NCBI RefSeq assembly: GCF_047495875.1
Contig: NC_092473.1
Span: forward strand, 16,798,888-16,862,887
Length of the DNA: 64,000 bases
Origin: Pithys albifrons albifrons
Lineage: Eukaryota > Chordata > Aves > Passeriformes > Thamnophilidae
Reading direction: 5' to 3'
Under the pieces are notes generated by a model. That model did not search any database. It had not been told where the DNA came from and saw nothing but the letters and a program-made list of their open reading frames with translations. Position 1 is the stretch's first letter; each line of letters starts with the position of its first letter. Both the position numbers and the translations under genes were made by a program. Shown in pieces: positions 13,001-22,508 of this stretch.

Positions 13001-16000
13001 GAGTTTGAGATGTTTCACTTTTGGGAGTAACACCAGGCCATGTAGTAAGAAAGAGTTTGTAAATCAAACACACTTGTCTGGCTGTGGCTGAACATAACTG
13101 CAGTGTGAGGTGGATCTAGACAGCCAAGAGGGTCCTGTACCTGGTGGGCAGCCTGGATGTGCCCAGGTTGGGCTGAGGCTGCTCCAGGCAGTGCCCAGAG
13201 ATGCTCAGCCCAGCCCTAGCCCCAGCAGTGCTCCTGTGCTTTCTGCAGGCCACTCTATGTCACCGTGGTGTACCAGGGCAAGTGCTCGCACTGCATGCGG
13301 ATTGGGGTGGCTGTGCCCATCTCTGGAACGGTGGCCAGGCTGCGGGAGGCTGTCTCCTCAGAAACCAAGATCCCCACGGAGCAGGTATGGGTAATGGGCT
13401 GGGCTGCTCACCTGTGTGCTCCCCTGCAGTGGGAGGGGTGACAGGGCTTTCATCCCTTGTTGGGTATGTAGGAACTAAAATCCATTGCCCGTGGTTGAAT
13501 GCAGGAAGCAGCGTAGTGGAAAATCTGGATGCTTTTCCCTGTGTGTTGGCTGCTTGAAACCCAGTGATGTTGCAATAGCCCTCAGTGGAGTGTACAGACC
13601 TGCCTGACTCCCTGGTGATCTGTGCATGCTGGCAGTGAGGGAACCATTGGGCATCTACAGGGAATTCCTCTGTGGGAAGGGCTTCAGGAAAGCTCTTAGA
13701 TCCCACCAAAACCTCTCCATGTGTTTCCTTTACCTTGTCTTCTCTTTTATGGCCATCCTTTTCCCTGTTCCCTACTGCTAGCTGATGCCAGGATGTTTTG
13801 AGGGATGCCATCCCTTAGCAAGAAAATCCCAGCTGACAGATGTGACAGCCCAGCTGGACCAGGTGCGGGTGGTTTGATGGGTTCTAGTTTGCTTCTGCCG
13901 CCTCCAGATTGTGCTGACGGAGATGTACTACGATGGGTTCCATCGCTCCTTCTGCGACACTGATGACCTGGACACCATCCATGAAAGCGACTGCATTTTT
14001 GCCTTTGAGACCCCAGAGACCTTCAGGCCCGAGGGCATCCTCAGTCAGAGAGGTGAGTCGATAACTCTGCTTAATGCCCACCTCAGGTGACTACTGAGGG
14101 AGACTTGTGTGGGAAAAGAATAAGAGTCCCACAAGCGGTTGATGTTCTGGTGTATTGATTTCAGCTCTGACTTTGTCCAGGCTCATTCCAGAAGATTTAA
14201 TAGTGTTGTCAGTTGGGAGGTTATCAAGCAGTGCTGTACACTGCTTTCTGCCTCTTCCCAGGGCTGATGCTGCAGGCTAGGCTGGCTTAATGTGAAAACT
14301 CTTGTCAGGCTTAATTGAAAGACCTGCCAGGGACCAGATGAAGCCACCGAAATTGTGTTATTTAAAATCAGATTGCCAGTGATGAATAAACAGTCTCAGG
14401 AATGAACAAACACTTTCCAAGCTCATACCCCTTGGCCTGTCTGCATCTCCCCTCAGTGAAAGGGAATCATGGCATCCTAGGCAGATGGAGTGTAATCCAA
14501 GGCAAATATTATTATTGAAAGTAACAAGTTGGGTTCCTGGCACTTTAGTTTTTCTTGCAGGCAGTAAAAGCTGTGAGTGCTTGTACAAACCACTGTGAAA
14601 AATCAGGTAGGGGATCACTTGGATATAATGCCCTTCTGTAAAGAAATAGTTACTGTGAAAGGTAATTGCTCTTTGAAGCCATTGTACAAGTGATGAAAAT
14701 GCTCCTGATTCCATACTGACCTGCTCCTCTGCACTCCAAGGAAGATTTCTTGAGAGGCGCATCAGGGCACTAAAGGCAAAATGACATAATAATACATTTC
14801 CTTTCTCTTAATTTTTCAGGAATACATGTGAACAATAACCTGAATAACTTGAAATGTGGCACTGAGCACTCCCGAACAATAGCTTACTCTCAAGGAATGG
14901 TGAAGTCTGGAAAACTGGAACAGTCTTCTACTAAACCAGCAGCAAATGACAAGATTGTCTTGCTGGTGTGTAACAGAGCATGCACTGGACAGCAGAGCAA
15001 AAGGTGACTGGCAGCAGATGTTTGGAGTTACTCTTCTGGCTGCTTCTTAAGTTGACCTGGGTTTTACTCTCCTGTAGTGCAGACACCAAATGAAGGAGCA
15101 GCAGCTTGCATCTCAGCTCACATCAGGGGCTAAAGAACATGTTGATCAAAAAGCATTAATGGATGCAGCAAAATATTTCTGATTTTGGTGAACTTCAAGT
15201 AGTGCATTGTTACTGGAAAGTGGCAAGTGCTGCCCAGTTGGGAGGACACACCACCTCTGTAGAGCTGCCTGGTTTGAGAGCAGCACAGTTGACCAGACCC
15301 TGTAATGGGTGGGAATTTTACACTGGAGTGAAAAGAGGGATGGAAGGAAGTGAGAAACAACCAGGCAAAGGCATTTATATCATCTACAGCCTGAGAACTT
15401 CCTCAGCCACTGAAGCTTCACAGAACTTCACAGGAAGCTCTCCCAGGCAGATCACAAAGCTCTGCAGCCTGGAGCACAGAGCAGGCCTGCAGCCCCTCTG
15501 AAGGGTCATCTGCAGGGGCTGGCTTAACTCTGTTCCCTCAAAGCTAAGCCACTCTCCTCTGCACACAAGTTTCTAAATGCCCTGTTTTGGGGAGTGGGCT
15601 GAGCTCCATAGGCCCTGAGACAAGGGGAGGGGGAGAGTGGCAATGGCAGAGTTTGGGAATCCAATTGCTGAACAGGATAATCGTTTAGTTGCTCCCTCAA
15701 ATGCTTCTCCTTCCCATAGGTTTGGCTTGCCCTTTGTGTTGCATTTGGAAAAAACAATTGCTTGGGATATTCTGCAGAAAGAAATTCTGGAGAAGATGCA
15801 GTATTTCCTGCGGCCTGCAGCCTGCTTGCAGGTGAGGTAAATGTTCTCTGTGGTCACTGCAGAGGAGCTGTTGGGTGCACAGCCTCTGTTGCTGTTCCTC
15901 ACCCCTCTGTCAGCTCCTTGACCTCGGCATATTTGAGACCTTGTACATTTGCCTCCTCATGTCAAACGCATATTCTGGGATGAAGCCCTTGGCGGCCAGT

Positions 16001-19000
16001 GCTGAAAGCAGTTTGCACATGGGCATGTTGGGTTGAAGCCCCTGAGGTGGCCTCTGCTCTCTCTGTTACAGGTTTGCCCATTCAGCTTGCGAGTGGTCAG
16101 TGTTGTGGGCATAACGTACTTGCTACCTCAGGAGGAGCGACCCCTCTGCCACCCAACAGTGGAAAGGTGAGCTGGCCCTCGGGTCCTGAGTCCTTCCCAG
16201 GAGTGGAGAGAGGCTTGTCAGCAGGAAGCTCTGTGTGTAGCTGTGCCGAAAGGGGGGGCAGTTCTGGCATGGATTGCAGAGGAGCAGGAAAACGGTGCAG
16301 TGTCCTCAGGAAGCTGTGTGAGAATAGCTCAGTTGTGTGATGTGCCATCTGGAGTCTGTCCTCCTCAGAAATGGACAACAGAATGAAAATATTACTCCTC
16401 TCATTTTAATTTTTTTTTGTGCCTGTTATTCTTTAGAAATGTTGGTAGATGCCTGTTCTGTAACAAGTGTACAGTGCCTCACAGAACTCATGTACTTGGG
16501 TGAATGCTTTTGCCAGCTTTGCCATGTGTTTTGCTGTGGGAATTCCTTTTACTGCTTTGCAGACTTGAGCTGTGGGAGTGGAGGAAGGATGAAGGGCTCG
16601 TGGAGTGAAATTTATATGCATGTAGAAGATAACAAAGGCTTCAGATTGAAAGATGGTCTGACTTCTGTCTGCTTTTCTCTGCAGGGCATTGAAGTCATGT
16701 GGACAGGGGGGAACTTCTCATGTGAAATTAGTGGTAGAATGGGACAAAGAAACTAAAGATTAGTAAGTATAAACTAAAAAACTTGGAAGTGTGTTCACCT
16801 CATGAGCACTGCTTGTGGCTTGCTTATGTGAACTGTGCACCCTTCAGACTCCACCTGTGCTCAGACCCTGGCTGCAGGGACAGCCTGGGGAGTGGGTGGA
16901 TGTGTTGGTAAATGTGGTGTCTCCCTGATGCAGCTTGTTTGTGAATACAGAAGAGGAGTATATTCCAGACTCCGAAAGCGTCCGCCAGCAGAGAGAGCTT
17001 CATCATCAACCTCAGATCTGCACTTTATCTCAGTGTTTCCAACTGTACACCAAAGAGGAACAGGTAGGGACAGGCTATGTGCTTTGGCTGGTCCATGTGC
17101 CACCGGAGCTCCCACATTCCACAGCAGCTCTTTTCCACAAACAGTGATTCCTTGAGACAGAGTAAATTTGGAGCACAAGACTACTTACTTGTGCTGATAA
17201 TGGAGTGCCTCTGCAGTGAGGAGGTGCTGCTGCTGGGGTCTTTACTGCCCAGATGTTGATAGGAGAACTTAGTCAGACCTCTGTTTGACAATTTCCTTCC
17301 TGTAAAATATTATAAACATTATAAAGGGTTAGAACAACATGGCTTCTTCATGGGAATGTCCTGCTCAGTTCTGGAGCAGTTGTGTCTTCCCAAGCCTGAG
17401 CAGGGCTGGGGTGAACTCAAGGCAGCCCCCACTGAGTAGGATCTCCTGCACAGCAGCACAGTGACTGCTGAGTTCAGTTCTACAGGAGTGTGGCTGCTCC
17501 CTTGCTCTGGATCTGCTTGTGGTGTGGAAGGCTGAAGAGGCAGGAGCAGTGCTGTGCTGCATGCAGGCTCCAGAGGGTTCTGACCTGGCCCTTGCCTGGC
17601 ATACAGAAGCAATCTGCATTCCTTGGGCAGAGTCTGTATTCTGCTGTACAAAGGGCTGGTCTAGAGATGGTCTGTGGACCCCATGATTGAGCTTTAATAA
17701 TTTTGGAGTGTCTCTTACTGCTTCCTTCACAGATGAGGAAAGGGTTGTTTGGCAGCTTAGAGTTCTGTGGCTGCTGAGTTCCCTGAGCACTGGGCTGTGG
17801 AGAAAGGTGCATGTCACGTTTGTGTCTTTGAAAGGACACTTGGTGCATGGGGAGAGTCTGCAGTGTGTAATTCTGTGCCATTGAGACTAGGAGGGAAAAG
17901 GGTTTCCAGGTGGCAGCAAGGTGTCAGAGATGACATCCAAGGTACACCTTTCTTCTTTCTGTTCTCATTCTTTCTTTGCTGCTGGTTTTCTTGTGAGAAT
18001 ACTTTTTCTCAGGCTGCCATGCCTGCCTGGCTTTTGTCTCAGTTTTTTCCTTCTTCCCCCCTTCAAAGAGACTGGTGTTTATAAGGTACAAACAACTTCC
18101 CTGCACAACAGAGAATTCTGTCTTGCAGCAGGAAGTGCCTCCTGCATGAAGCACATATGTATTTGCTTCTCAGTGTCTGAAAAACATCACTGGAACCTTG
18201 CATTTCCAGTGAGCTTGGTAAAGGCTGCAGGGGATGAGACAGTGGGATCAGTGTCTGCACTGGGGCTGGCGCAGCAGAAGAACAGTGTCATGGTGAAAGT
18301 GTCCTTGGAATTTGAAAACCAATACCCACTCCCTCCTTTTTGTTATAGCTTGCCCCAGATGACGCATGGCGATGCCCACACTGCAAGCAGCTGCAGCAGG
18401 GCAGCATCACACTGAGCCTCTGGACCTTACCTGATGTTCTCATCATACATCTCAAAAGGTTTAGACAGGTAAGGGCGCCTGCAGTGTTGCTGGAGGACTG
18501 CTGCAGAGCCAGGGAGTGACCTGAGTAGACTCCCCCCGCCCCTCTTCAGAAGCAGCTATTTTGCCCTGTACGTCCCTCTCCTGGGTTTTGTTTTCCCACT
18601 TGTGGTGGCCTTGAGGCACTGCGGCTCATGCTGTTCTCTGCACACAGGAAGGAGACCGAAGGATGAAACTTCAGAACATGGTTAAATTCCCCCTGAGTGG
18701 CTTGGACATGACTCCTCACGTTGTGAAACGCAGCCAGAGCAGCTGGAGCCTGCCATCACACTGGTCCCCTTGGAGGAGACCTTATGGCCTTGGGAGGGAT
18801 CCTGAGGACTATATCTATGACCTATATGCTGTCTGCAACCACCATGGCACCATGCAAGGGGGACACTATACAGGCAAGTGTCCTGCAATGTTATCTGTGG
18901 TGGAACTTTTCACAGAGAAAGCAGTTATATTTCTGTATGGATTCAGAAGGGGAGTCATTGATGGAGGCAGAATGCCACAAGTAACAGAAGGTGAAGTGAA

Positions 19001-22000
19001 TGGAGCCACCCCAAATGGTGTTCTGTTCTGAGCAGTAATGTTGGACAAAGAAAGTCTTGAAATGTGAGCTGTTTATTGTGTTCTGGCAGACTCAGGCTCC
19101 CATCTTGCTAGTCAAACTGGAGGATGATGCATAAATAAATTGTTCCTTTCATTCTCCTCGGAGTCCTCCATAGCAAATAAGGTCATGTTAAATATCATAC
19201 AGCAAACCTGAGAGTAGTAGGAGTGAGGAAAGTCTCACAGTAATGTGTTATCTCTCAGCATATTGCAAGAACTCTGTTGATGGCCAGTGGTACTGCTTCG
19301 ATGACAGTGAAGTTCAGCAGCTTTCTGAAAGCGAAGTCTGCAAGCAGACAGCCTACATCCTGTTCTACCAGCGACGCACAGCGATCCCCTCGTGGTCTGC
19401 CAACAGCTCAGTGGCAGGTAAGCCTTGCTGGCACTGTCCAGGGCTGGCTGTAAGTTGTCTTCATGGATAGTTTGTCTTTCTGAGGAATTTTCCACCCAGT
19501 TCTGCTTCAGCCCCAACTCTGTGTCCCAGAGCTCAGCAAGGGTTGTCTGAATCTGTGGCTGTGCATCACACAGCACACTGGGACAAGTGCAGTTATGCCT
19601 TTTTCTTCCAATTATAAATGATCCAAAAGAGTAAAGCCCCACTCCCTCAGCAGTGTCTGGATGCTGTGGCCGTGTGGGCCAGCTCCAGGCTCGGGATGTC
19701 TGTTGAAGCCTGAGCAGTGTGGTACGTACCTGACTCCCGTGGCCTTCCGGGGTTTCACCTGTGCTGCAGCCGCACACTGCTGGCCTGACGCCTGTGCCTG
19801 GTCCTTGCAGGCTCCACGAGCTCCTCGCTGTGTGAGCACTGGGTCAGCCGGCTCCCGGGCAGCAAACAGCCCAGCGTCGCCTCGGCCGCCTCGTCGCGTC
19901 GGACGTCCCTCGCCTCGCTCTCGGAATCGGTGGAGCTGACTGGGGAACGGAGTGAAGATGATGGTGTGTAGCAGTGGAGGGGCGGGGCAGGGAACTGGGC
20001 CACTCATCTTTCTGTTGTAAAATCCCTACTAAAATAGCTGCAAAATCTGGTTACAAGGGGCAGTTGTTCCAGTAGCTGGGGGAGGCAAGCACTTGATTGA
20101 TAGGAGCACAGGTGAGCTTCTATCTGGTAAGAAGGGATGCAGGAGAACAAGGTAGGAGCCTTTCAAAGAAAGCAAATTGTGTCAATGAAACCTTTCAGTC
20201 AAGAACTTGTGTTTGTGTTTTCTCTGGGTTACTGCAGCACCTTGGCAGGGAGGCTGATGCAGCACTATGGCTTAGCATAGGCACTAATTGCCTGCTGCCA
20301 TGCTGCTGGCTGCTTCCAGGAAGTGGGGAGGACTCAGATTCACTTGTGTGCAAGTAACTCTTCAGTTCCTGGCTTTGCCTCACTCCTCCATACAGTGCCT
20401 TGTAACATCTGAGAATGTGGAGCTTCACAGCTCAGTTGGGGCATTTGGAAGCAGATGTGGACACGTCCCTGCAGCAGTGCTGTGACAGCTGTCAGATCTG
20501 GCCATGGAAGTCACACTTCTAAAATGCTAGTAGTTATATTTTCTGTTTGTAAATACAAATGCATCACTTGAACTGGAGGTAGGAATCCTACTTTGCCTTT
20601 CACAGGGTGCTCCGGGAAATATCCTTTAATACAGAATCATCGTCCTAGCTGGTGAACCCCTTGCCAGTTTCAAGGACTTCTGAGGTCCAAGCCCTGTATT
20701 TGGTCTCCTGCTGCTCAGGGATAGAGAATATCTTAGTTTTCATTTACAGGCTTCAGAGAGTTACTCCTGGGTGAACACTAGCAAATAACAGGTGTTGGAT
20801 TCCTTATTCAACTTTTGTCCATGAAGCTGTGCCTGCAGCAGGCATGGAGAGAGACATAGTGTGATGTGGGTGGGCTACATGGCTGTTGCAGGGAAATGTG
20901 GATGGGTGGGATAAACCAGTTGCATTCTTGACTTTCGCATTAAGACTGTTGCTTGCTTTCTCTGTAGGAGGATTTTCAACTCGACCATTTGTAAGGAGTG
21001 TCCAGCGTCAGAGCTTGTCGTCCAGATCCTCTGTCACCAGCCCACTGGCAGTGAGTGAAAATGGTGTCAGACCCTCATGGTCACTTTCTGCAAAACTGCA
21101 GTTCCGCTCCAACTCCCCATCACGCTTCTCTGGAGATTCCCCGGTACATACATCTACTTCCACCCTGGAGAAGATTGGGGAGGCTGCTGATGATAAAGTC
21201 TCCACCTCATGCTTTGGCAGCCTGAGGAATCTCTCCAGTAGCTACCTGGAACCTTGTGACAGCAGTCGGCGAGATCACAGGACGGCTCGCAGAGCCCCTT
21301 TGGCTGTCATGGAAGGGGCATTCAGGGAAGAGTCTGTTGTAAGGACATCAAGCTCAGACCTTTCAGATGGGTATGGTAAAAGCTCTGTGCAGCCAGACAG
21401 GAATCACCCTGCTCTGGACCCTTTTGATAACAACAATCAAATTGCCTTTGTTGACCAGAGCGATTCTGTGGACAGCTCCCCAGTGAAGGAGGTGAAAGTC
21501 GTCCCTTGTGGGACGGGGCTGGCTGCAGAGAAGGCACGTGACACCCCTAAGAAGGGTCACAGCTCCAAGGGAGCTTCTGAGCCAGACACAAGTTTGAGAA
21601 AGGGGAGGACGGTCTTATCTACCCAAGAGACCAAAGTCTCTCACTCTTCTCCACTGAAGAGTTCACAGAAAGTTTCCCGGTCTAGAAGTAAGACAGACTC
21701 TTCTAGGGCCAGTGGGCGACATGGGTCTCCTGCTCCTGCTCAGGCTAGGAAGGACCACAGCACGAAGCCACTGGAGGTGTCTGTCCCATTGGTGCAGCAG
21801 AAGCAAAAGTCAAGTTCTTCTCCGTCCTCGACAGCTGCCAAGAAAACCCCATCAGGTTCATTGACTAAGGGTTCCTCCACTGGGAAGAGCCGGACTTCTG
21901 ACCGCAGTCTCAGCAGGGAGGGCTCCAAGATAAGTCTGGGGTCTGATAAAACGAGCGTTACCAGCAGCTCAAGAACGAGCTCCCCACGGATTAGTCACTC

Positions 22001-22508
22001 CAGGAGTGACAGCAGGGCAGTGGACAGCAAGCACGTGCGGAGTTCCTCCATGGCCAGCCTGCGTTCTCCAAATGTAGGGGCACGCTCTGGTTTGAAGAGG
22101 GACAGCAAGTCAGAAGAGAAGGGATTGTCTTTCTTTAAATCAGCCTTAAGGCAGAAGGAGACCCGGAGGTCGGCAGACCTGGGGAAGACAACAATGCTCT
22201 CAAAAAAGACAGGGAGTGTCAGTTCTAAGTCAGGCAGTAAAAACATGCTGGAGGACAAAACAGAGAAAGGTGTTGTCCCACCAGCCTCCCAAACCAATGC
22301 CAACATTACTGCAAAAGAAAAACTTGTTTCAAAGGATGCCACACTCAGCAAACATTCTCTGCTATCCAGTCGCAAGTCCAAGTCTTCCCAGCTAGATCCT
22401 GGAGTCCAGTCTCGTCCTTCCAGTGGCAAGCAGTCTGCTGACAAGCCACTGAAAAAATTACCTTCCAGCATGCAGGTGTCTGTACAGCCTTCTCTGGAAC
22501 CTCAGTGA
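427..22508 (+). CDS. USP31: Ubiquitin carboxyl-terminal hydrolase 31 (16 coding exons, 1326 aa)
   Basis: A cysteine protease of the USP family that removes ubiquitin from proteins; the mammalian protein has been linked to NF-kB regulation and Lys63-linked chains. Sixteen exons join to 3981 coding bases with every phase consistent, giving 1326 residues against about 1352 in human. The Cys box (GLRNHGNTCFMNA) has catalytic Cys128. The QHDAQEFL box starts near residue 209. Zinc-finger CPHC pairs lie at 275-278 and 603-606. The His box (GGHYTAYC) has His707, and the third catalytic residue in WYCFDD is Asp724; the 17-residue His-Asp spacing equals that of USP7. Residues 815-1326, one large exon, form a Ser/Lys/Arg-rich disordered tail characteristic of USP31. 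Start chosen at 427: GCCGCC precedes the ATG and the N-terminus (KEKRSFSKRLFR) matches vertebrate USP31. USP43 is the nearest relative, but the tail favours USP31. Confidence 0.97.
1009..10315 (+). other. USP31 intron 1 (9.3 kb)
   Basis: The largest USP31 intron, donor gtgagc and acceptor ctctgcag. The first few hundred bases are still GC-rich. The rest has ordinary composition with T-rich runs and a short (GTT)n near 5788. Open frames here are short and lack coding character. No RNA gene or mobile element was recognised; intronic regulatory elements are likely but cannot be pinned down. Confidence 0.85.
10316..10453 (+). CDS. USP31: USP31 coding exon 2
   Basis: 46 codons, phase 0 at both ends, after acceptor ctctgcag and before donor gtaagg. 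Encodes the conserved QHDAQEFLLWLLDRVHEDL helix of the USP core (Gln box). Confidence 0.97.
10931..11019 (+). CDS. USP31: USP31 coding exon 3
   Basis: 89 bases after acceptor tcttttcag, before donor gtatgg. Encodes PPLEDDVLLEGPAFPIS followed by TFVQELFQAQYR; the last Arg codon is split with exon 4. Confidence 0.96.
12061..12153 (+). CDS. USP31: USP31 coding exon 4
   Basis: 93 bases after acceptor tttgtcccag, before donor gtaggg. Encodes SSLTCPHCQKQSNTFDP, with the first zinc-ribbon Cys pair (275 and 278) of the USP fingers subdomain. Confidence 0.97.
13249..13384 (+). CDS. USP31: USP31 coding exon 5
   Basis: 136 bases after acceptor ttctgcag, before donor gtatgg. Encodes PLYVTVVYQGKCSHCMRIGV and the rest of a beta-rich segment inserted between the zinc pairs, almost identical to other vertebrate USP31 proteins. 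Confidence 0.97.
13908..14052 (+). CDS. USP31: USP31 coding exon 6
   Basis: 145 bases after acceptor cctccag, before donor gtgagt. Encodes IVLTEMYYDGFHRSFCDTDD onwards to FRPEGILSQR; a Gly codon is split with exon 7. Confidence 0.97.
14820..15003 (+). CDS. USP31: USP31 coding exon 7
   Basis: 184 bases after acceptor tttttcag, before donor gtgact. It begins IHVNNNLNNLK, runs through a stretch that differs from mammalian USP31, then returns to the conserved DKIVLLVCNRACTGQQSK. Confidence 0.95.
15720..15831 (+). CDS. USP31: USP31 coding exon 8
   Basis: 112 bases after acceptor cccatag, before donor gtgagg. Encodes FGLPFVLHLEKTIAWDILQK and EILEKMQYFLRP, ending in phase 0. Confidence 0.97.
16072..16166 (+). 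CDS. USP31: USP31 coding exon 9
   Basis: 95 bases after acceptor tctgttacag, before donor gtgagc. Encodes VCPFSLRVVSVVGITYLLPQ and the following conserved acidic-to-His segment. Confidence 0.96.
16685..16762 (+). CDS. USP31: USP31 coding exon 10
   Basis: 78 bases after acceptor ctctgcag, before donor gtaagt. Encodes ALKSCGQGGTSHVKLVVEWD and KETKD; the following Tyr codon is split (TA|C). The genomic ORF in another frame here is a shadow, but the spliced frame is correct. Confidence 0.95.
16934..17063 (+). CDS. USP31: USP31 coding exon 11
   Basis: 130 bases after acceptor gatgcag, before donor gtaggg. Encodes LFVNTEEEYIPDSESVRQQR and ends in CFQLYTKEEQ, phase 0. Confidence 0.96.
18349..18468 (+). 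CDS. USP31: USP31 coding exon 12
   Basis: 40 codons after acceptor tgttatag, before donor gtaagg. Encodes LAPDDAWRCPHCKQLQQGS with the second zinc Cys pair (603 and 606), then the USP core strand LPDVLIIHLKRFRQ. Confidence 0.97.
18648..18873 (+). CDS. USP31: USP31 coding exon 13 (catalytic His; GC splice donor)
   Basis: 226 bases after acceptor cacacag. Encodes EGDRRMKLQNMVKFPLSGLD onwards to the catalytic His box GTMQGGHYT with His707 (CAC at 18864-18866). The exon ends ACAG followed by gcaagt, a non-canonical GC donor. No GT nearby keeps the frame to exon 14. Confidence 0.96.
18874..18879 (+). other. USP31: GC-type 5' splice site (AG|GCAAGT)
   Basis: The bases around the exon 13 border fit the consensus of the minority GC-AG class (CAG|GCAAGT). 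The joined codon G|CA gives Ala710 of HYTAYCKN, exactly as in other USP31 proteins. The nearest GT, four bases further on, would shift the frame. All other coding introns in the window use GT. Confidence 0.9.
19134..19139 (+). terminator. Intronic AATAAA in USP31 intron 13
   Basis: Canonical hexamer 103 bases after the intron-retention stop codon, followed by a T-rich stretch that could serve as downstream element. Function is inferred. Confidence 0.3.
19259..19417 (+). CDS. USP31: USP31 coding exon 14
   Basis: 159 bases after acceptor tctctcag, before donor gtaagc. Encodes AYCKNSVDGQWYCFDDSEVQ with Asp724, then TAYILFYQRRTAIPSWSANS, the end of the USP domain. Confidence 0.97.
19418..20967 (+). 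other. USP31 introns 14 and 15
   Basis: Introns 19418-19810 (gtaagc to ccttgcag) and 19964-20967 (gtgtgt to ctctgtag). The end of intron 15 is open in the exon 16 frame from an ATG at 20886, which I regard as chance. Nothing else recognised. Confidence 0.8.
19811..19963 (+). CDS. USP31: USP31 coding exon 15
   Basis: 153 bases after acceptor ccttgcag, before donor gtgtgt. Encodes STSSSLCEHWVSRLPGSK and a Ser-rich run ending SVELTGERSEDD. Noticeably more GC-rich than its neighbours. Retention would meet a TAG within three codons of the border. Confidence 0.96.
20968..22508 (+). CDS. USP31: USP31 coding exon 16 (terminal, Ser-rich tail)
   Basis: 1541 bases after acceptor ctctgtag to stop TGA 22506-22508. 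Encodes GGFSTRPFVRSVQRQSLSSR and a 512-residue tail rich in Ser, Lys, Arg and Pro with many SP and RxxS-like phosphorylation contexts. Conserved blocks include SSRSSVTSPLAV, FDNNNQIAFVDQSDSVDSSP, KHVRSSSMASLRSP and GLSFFKSALRQKETRRS. No folded domain is visible. Confidence 0.97.

Larger units (their letters stand above)
10454..18348 (+). other. USP31 introns 2-11
   Basis: Introns at 10454-10930, 11020-12060, 12154-13248, 13385-13907, 14053-14819, 15004-15719, 15832-16071, 16167-16684, 16763-16933 and 17064-18348 separate exons 2-12. All have GT donors and AG acceptors with pyrimidine tracts. I see no other gene, repeat array or transposon in them. Confidence 0.85.
18874..19160 (+). other. USP31: Possible composite terminal exon of a truncated USP31 isoform
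   Basis: If the GC-donor intron after exon 13 is not spliced, the reading frame continues for 52 residues (18873-19028) to TGA 19029-19031. An AATAAA follows at 19134-19139 with a T-rich stretch behind it. The resulting protein would end just after His707 and lack Asp724 and the whole Ser-rich tail, so it should be catalytically dead. This is an inference from sequence only; no transcript evidence is available. Confidence 0.3.

Noticed and set aside
20621..20700. ACAGAATCAT segment resembling a CR1 LINE 3' end
   Set aside because: Only a few words match and the typical terminal octamer repeats are absent; not enough to call a CR1 copy.
20886..20967. Possible alternative start in front of USP31 exon 16 (ATG at 20886)
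   Set aside because: Only 28 codons of intron happen to be open in frame; a good acceptor at 20966-20967 and conserved junction protein sequence show normal splicing.
427..22508. USP43 as alternative identity for the protease
   Set aside because: The N-terminus, the CPHC contexts and the long Ser-rich tail blocks (such as FDNNNQIA and SFFKSALRQKE) match USP31; the HS3ST2 neighbour agrees.
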